NCBI GenBank assembly: GCA_947500295.1
Contig: CANMRM010000002.1
Span: 496,001-560,000 of the forward strand
Direction of reading: 5' to 3'
DNA: 64,000 bases
Origin: an uncultured Kordiimonas sp.
Lineage (GTDB): Bacteria; Pseudomonadota; Alphaproteobacteria; Sphingomonadales; Kordiimonadaceae
A program made the translations under genes and the position numbers. Shown here piece after piece: positions 62,228 through 64,000 of the stretch. The first letter of the stretch is position 1. Every line of letters starts with the position of its first letter. The notes under the pieces were generated by a model. The model was not told the origin of the DNA, ran no database searches, and saw only the letters and a list, made by a program, of their open reading frames with translations.

Positions 62228-62944
62228 TTAGATGTGATATTCGCCTGTATATGTATTGCCCGCAGCCAGATTTGCCGGAACAGCCACGTCCATGAACTTG
62301 GGGTTCGGCAGATTGAGGCCCGCCATCAGCTCGATATATTCCGCTTTGTTGGCAACCTGCAGGCGCGGGTTAAATCGCCTCTCCTCACCGATCCTGCTTT
62401 CGTTCATGCCACGATAATCATGCCCGGGATAAACGATGGTGTCTTCAGGCAGTGTCAGCAGTTTTTCATGGATGCTGTCATATTGCTGGCCGGCATCGCC
62501 GTTTTGGAAATCTGTTCGGCCCGTACCGCGGATGAAAAGCGTGTCACCGGTGAAGACCATGCGCTTTCCGCCGGCCACCAACGTGTAGCTGAAGCTGTCG
62601 TCCGTATGCCCCGGGGTAGCGAGTGCATTCAGCGCAAGAGTGCCAATTTCAATGTTTTCACCGTCTTTGATAAAGCGGTCAATCCCGGAGGCTTGCGAGC
62701 CTTCACCGTGGATAGAGCGCGATCCGAAGGTCTCCCTGAGCGCACCCAGCGCTGTCACATGATCAGCATGCACGTGCGTGTCGATCCCGAACTTGAGCTT
62801 GAGGCCAAGCTCCTTCATGAGCTGTTGATAAAGCGGCATCTGCTCCACCACAGGATCAATGATCAGCGCTTCGCGGCTGTCCTCGTCACCCAGCAAATAG
62901 GTGAAGGTCCAGGTCTCCCGGTCAAAAAGCTGCCTGAAAATCAT
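62228..62944 (-). CDS. Persulfide dioxygenase-like MBL-fold hydrolase (ETHE1/Blh type)
   Basis: 238 residues, metallo-beta-lactamase fold of the ETHE1 group, which oxidises glutathione persulfide to sulfite. It opens FRQLFDRETWTFTYLLGDED, has the metal motif GIDTHVHADHVTALGALRE (HxHxDH), GHTDDSFSYTL, FTGDTLFIRGTGRTDF and VYPGHDYRGMNESRIGEE, the last two diagnostic for ETHE1-like enzymes. It is the third gene of an operon: CsoR-like regulator, rhodanese fusion, dioxygenase. The start codon overlaps the upstream stop (ATGA). Confidence 0.92.
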   Translation of the reverse strand: MIFRQLFDRETWTFTYLLGDEDSREALIIDPVVEQMPLYQQLMKELGLKLKFGIDTHVHADHVTALGALRETFGSRSIHGEGSQASGIDRFIKDGENIEIGTLALNALATPGHTDDSFSYTLVAGGKRMVFTGDTLFIRGTGRTDFQNGDAGQQYDSIHEKLLTLPEDTIVYPGHDYRGMNESRIGEERRFNPRLQVANKAEYIELMAGLNLPNPKFMDVAVPANLAAGNTYTGEYHI

Positions 62945-63495
62945 GTACTTGCCTCCTGAAGTTCACCGCCCCGGCTTTTGTTCCATGGCATCCGTGCGAG
63001 TATCATGCCCATGGCACAGGTGTCTGTCACGCCCGCAAACACGAGCCCAGCACCGACAAAGGCTGCCACGCCAAAGAATCCCGGATGCAGCATCGCGCCT
63101 GTAACCACGCCCAGCACAACCAGCGTGCCTGCGGCAATCCTTACCTGGCGCTCCAATGACATGCTTGCTTTGCCAACGACATGAGGCACGTCAATATTCA
63201 CGCAAGCATCGGTACCGCCGGACACGACAAAAACACTCTGCCGGGCAACCTTGGCAAGTTTTTCAGCCGCCTGCTTGGCCCGGCCACCCGCCTTGCAAAG
63301 CACGAAAATCTGGTCAGATTCGCCAGCGTCCTCAAGTACGCCCTGGATGTTAAAGTCTTGAAGAGGGTACAGTTTTGCACCTGCGACATGACATTCGGCA
63401 AACTCCGCCTCTGTCCGCACGTCTATGACAAATGGTGCTTCAGCTTGTGCCAGTTTGTCCGCGAAGCCGTCTGCCGAAATAAAATTGATACTCAT
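62941..63495 (-). CDS. Rhodanese domain fused to DUF2892 membrane domain
   Basis: 184 residues. Residues 1-110 are a rhodanese domain with FVIDVRTEAEFAECHVAGA and the active-site loop FVLCKAGGRAKQAA (catalytic Cys). Residues ~115-170 are a DUF2892-type pair of membrane helices (RQVRIAAGTLVVLGVVTGAM, GVAAFVGAGLVFAGVTDTCA) ending in a conserved Cys. It moves sulfane sulfur, probably to or from glutathione persulfide at the membrane. It overlaps the dioxygenase gene by 4 bp and follows the regulator by 11 bp, the standard sulfide/persulfide detoxification arrangement. Confidence 0.9.
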   Translation of the reverse strand: MSINFISADGFADKLAQAEAPFVIDVRTEAEFAECHVAGAKLYPLQDFNIQGVLEDAGESDQIFVLCKAGGRAKQAAEKLAKVARQSVFVVSGGTDACVNIDVPHVVGKASMSLERQVRIAAGTLVVLGVVTGAMLHPGFFGVAAFVGAGLVFAGVTDTCAMGMILARMPWNKSRGGELQEAST

Positions 63496-63506
63496 TACAC
63501 TACTCC

Positions 63507-63761
63507 TTACGCATATTTGGAAATCAGCTGCCCAAGCTCGGCAACATCGTCGGTACTGCCGGACCGAACGTGCTCTTCTATCATGCAGGCGAGCATGGTG
63601 TGCCCGGCTTTGTCGAGCGCCTTGCGCGCCGCACTCATCTGCTGGGCAACCCGTTCGCAGTCAGGATCAGGCTCGGAAATCATTTTCTGGATTCCCCTCA
63701 ACTGGCCTTCAATTCGGGCAAGCCGGTTAAGCATGGCGTCCTTATCTTTTTCGCCGATCAT
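63507..63761 (-). CDS. CsoR/CstR-family (DUF156) transcriptional repressor
   Basis: 84 residues, all-helical, of the CsoR/RcnR/FrmR/CstR family: DAMLNRLARIEGQLRGIQKM and CERVAQQMSAARKALDKAG are typical. The cysteines are C35 and C59. C35 is the conserved family cysteine. By alignment to FrmR, the family His position holds Met60 and the second family Cys position holds His64, while C59 is one residue earlier than the His site. Copper and nickel ligand sets are thus absent. Given the sulfur genes downstream and a clear operator upstream, a persulfide-sensing (CstR-like) role is inferred. Confidence 0.88.
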   Translation of the reverse strand: MIGEKDKDAMLNRLARIEGQLRGIQKMISEPDPDCERVAQQMSAARKALDKAGHTMLACMIEEHVRSGSTDDVAELGQLISKYA

Positions 63762-63771
63762 TCCCTTCTCC

Positions 63772-63794
63772 TATACTATACCCCCTATAGTATA
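63772..63794. promoter_or_regulatory. Operator of the CsoR/CstR-type repressor
   Basis: TATACTATA (63772-63780), a CCCCC centre (63781-63785) and TATAGTATA (63786-63794) form a perfect 9-bp inverted repeat around a G/C tract, 10 bp upstream of the repressor ATG. AT-rich arms with a G/C-run centre are the known operator design of the CsoR/CstR/RcnR family, and the position fits autorepression of the whole operon. Confidence 0.85.
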
Positions 63795-63945
63795 ATAATA
63801 ATTATGAAAACTTCAAGGATGCATGCACCGATGCTCTCAGGCAGGAGAGCCCTCGCCAACACGGGGGTTCACTGTCAAAAAAAATGGACAATAGTCGGCC
63901 AAAAAATACGGATTTACTCAGTAATGGAGAAATTACCGAGAGTTT

Positions 63946-64000
63946 TCAGGGGGGGGTGCCGCCGATGTCGAGGCCGAAAGACTTGCCGCCGTGGAATAGG
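63946..64000 (-). CDS. Possible C-terminal end of a minus-strand gene (truncated by window edge)
   Basis: A frame entering from the right edge on the minus strand reads LFHGGKSFGLDIGGTPP and stops at 63946. About 17 codons are visible, too few for assignment. The G-run just inside the stop makes the frame uncertain. The 150 bp to its left (63795-63945) show no gene. Confidence 0.25.
   Translation of the reverse strand, partial: LFHGGKSFGLDIGGTPP

Noticed and set aside
63795-64000. Insertion-sequence or phage remnant at the right edge
   Set aside because: The sequence has an irregular G-run and no open frame, but no inverted repeat, target duplication or transposase motif can be seen in 200 bp.

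Overview
The window reads as chromosomal DNA of a marine-type alphaproteobacterium. The class assignment rests on several signs: a DUF1476 F1-ATPase inhibitor (zeta) protein, which is essentially alphaproteobacterial; a DUF2336 protein; separate purS, purQ and small purL genes; and a BolA/CGFS-glutaredoxin pair. The presence of a PEP-CTERM protein and a sulfated-polysaccharide-type cluster would fit Kordiimonadales or a similar order, but that is a guess. No tRNA, rRNA, CRISPR array, intact insertion sequence or phage was found. Coding density is high, with short intergenic gaps and many 4-14 bp gene overlaps.

Layout. 0-12 kb: the end of a GlcD/D2HGDH-type flavoprotein, DUF2336, the tRNA-modifying MnmC, a LysR regulator, a STAS plus receiver/phosphatase/kinase partner-switching pair, an MFS transporter, and a large TPR lipoprotein. 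12-16 kb: a PEP-CTERM protein, a Tat-exported molybdopterin oxidoreductase and the zeta protein. 16-20 kb: the purine operon purC-purS-purQ-purL. 20-24 kb: an AT-richer HEPN-like accessory gene, a truncated duplicate of a flavoprotein gene, and an HxlR-controlled quinone reductase/monooxygenase group. 24-28.6 kb: exported hydrolases and a VOC protein. 28.7-32.5 kb: a polysaccharide cluster (flippase, sulfotransferase, glycosyltransferase). 32.8-34.6 kb: BolA, GrxD, aldo-keto reductase. 34.6-41.6 kb: three exported COG4798-type methyltransferase homologues interleaved with a PiT-like permease, an LCAT-like lipoprotein, an ICMT-like membrane methyltransferase and an SDR. 41.7-54.6 kb: a degenerate AsnB-like protein, cytochrome b561, small conserved proteins, a second HxlR module (nitronate monooxygenase and GST), a coupled membrane protein/hydrolase pair, SemiSWEET, DUF3574 and an esterase. 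54.7-64 kb: riboswitch-controlled thiC, hydrolase, nuclease, GNAT, a fourth exported methyltransferase, a cysteine-less racemase homologue, DUF4031, rpsD, and a persulfide-detoxification operon with its CsoR/CstR-type repressor and operator.

The most unusual item is the TPR lipoprotein at 9712-12213. It resembles PrsT of PEP-CTERM/exosortase systems and sits divergently next to a PEP-CTERM protein. Its last ~80 residues are clearly homologous to the zeta F1-ATPase inhibitor encoded 3.5 kb away (36 of 76 ungapped positions identical by eye), so a cytoplasmic ATPase-inhibitor fold appears to have been captured by an exported scaffold. The second notable theme is the set of four paralogous methyltransferase-fold proteins that all carry Sec signal peptides and mostly degraded SAM-binding loops. 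The third is a pair of HxlR modules whose control regions share a near-identical candidate operator.

All functional statements come from reading translated sequence and motifs. No database search or alignment program was run.
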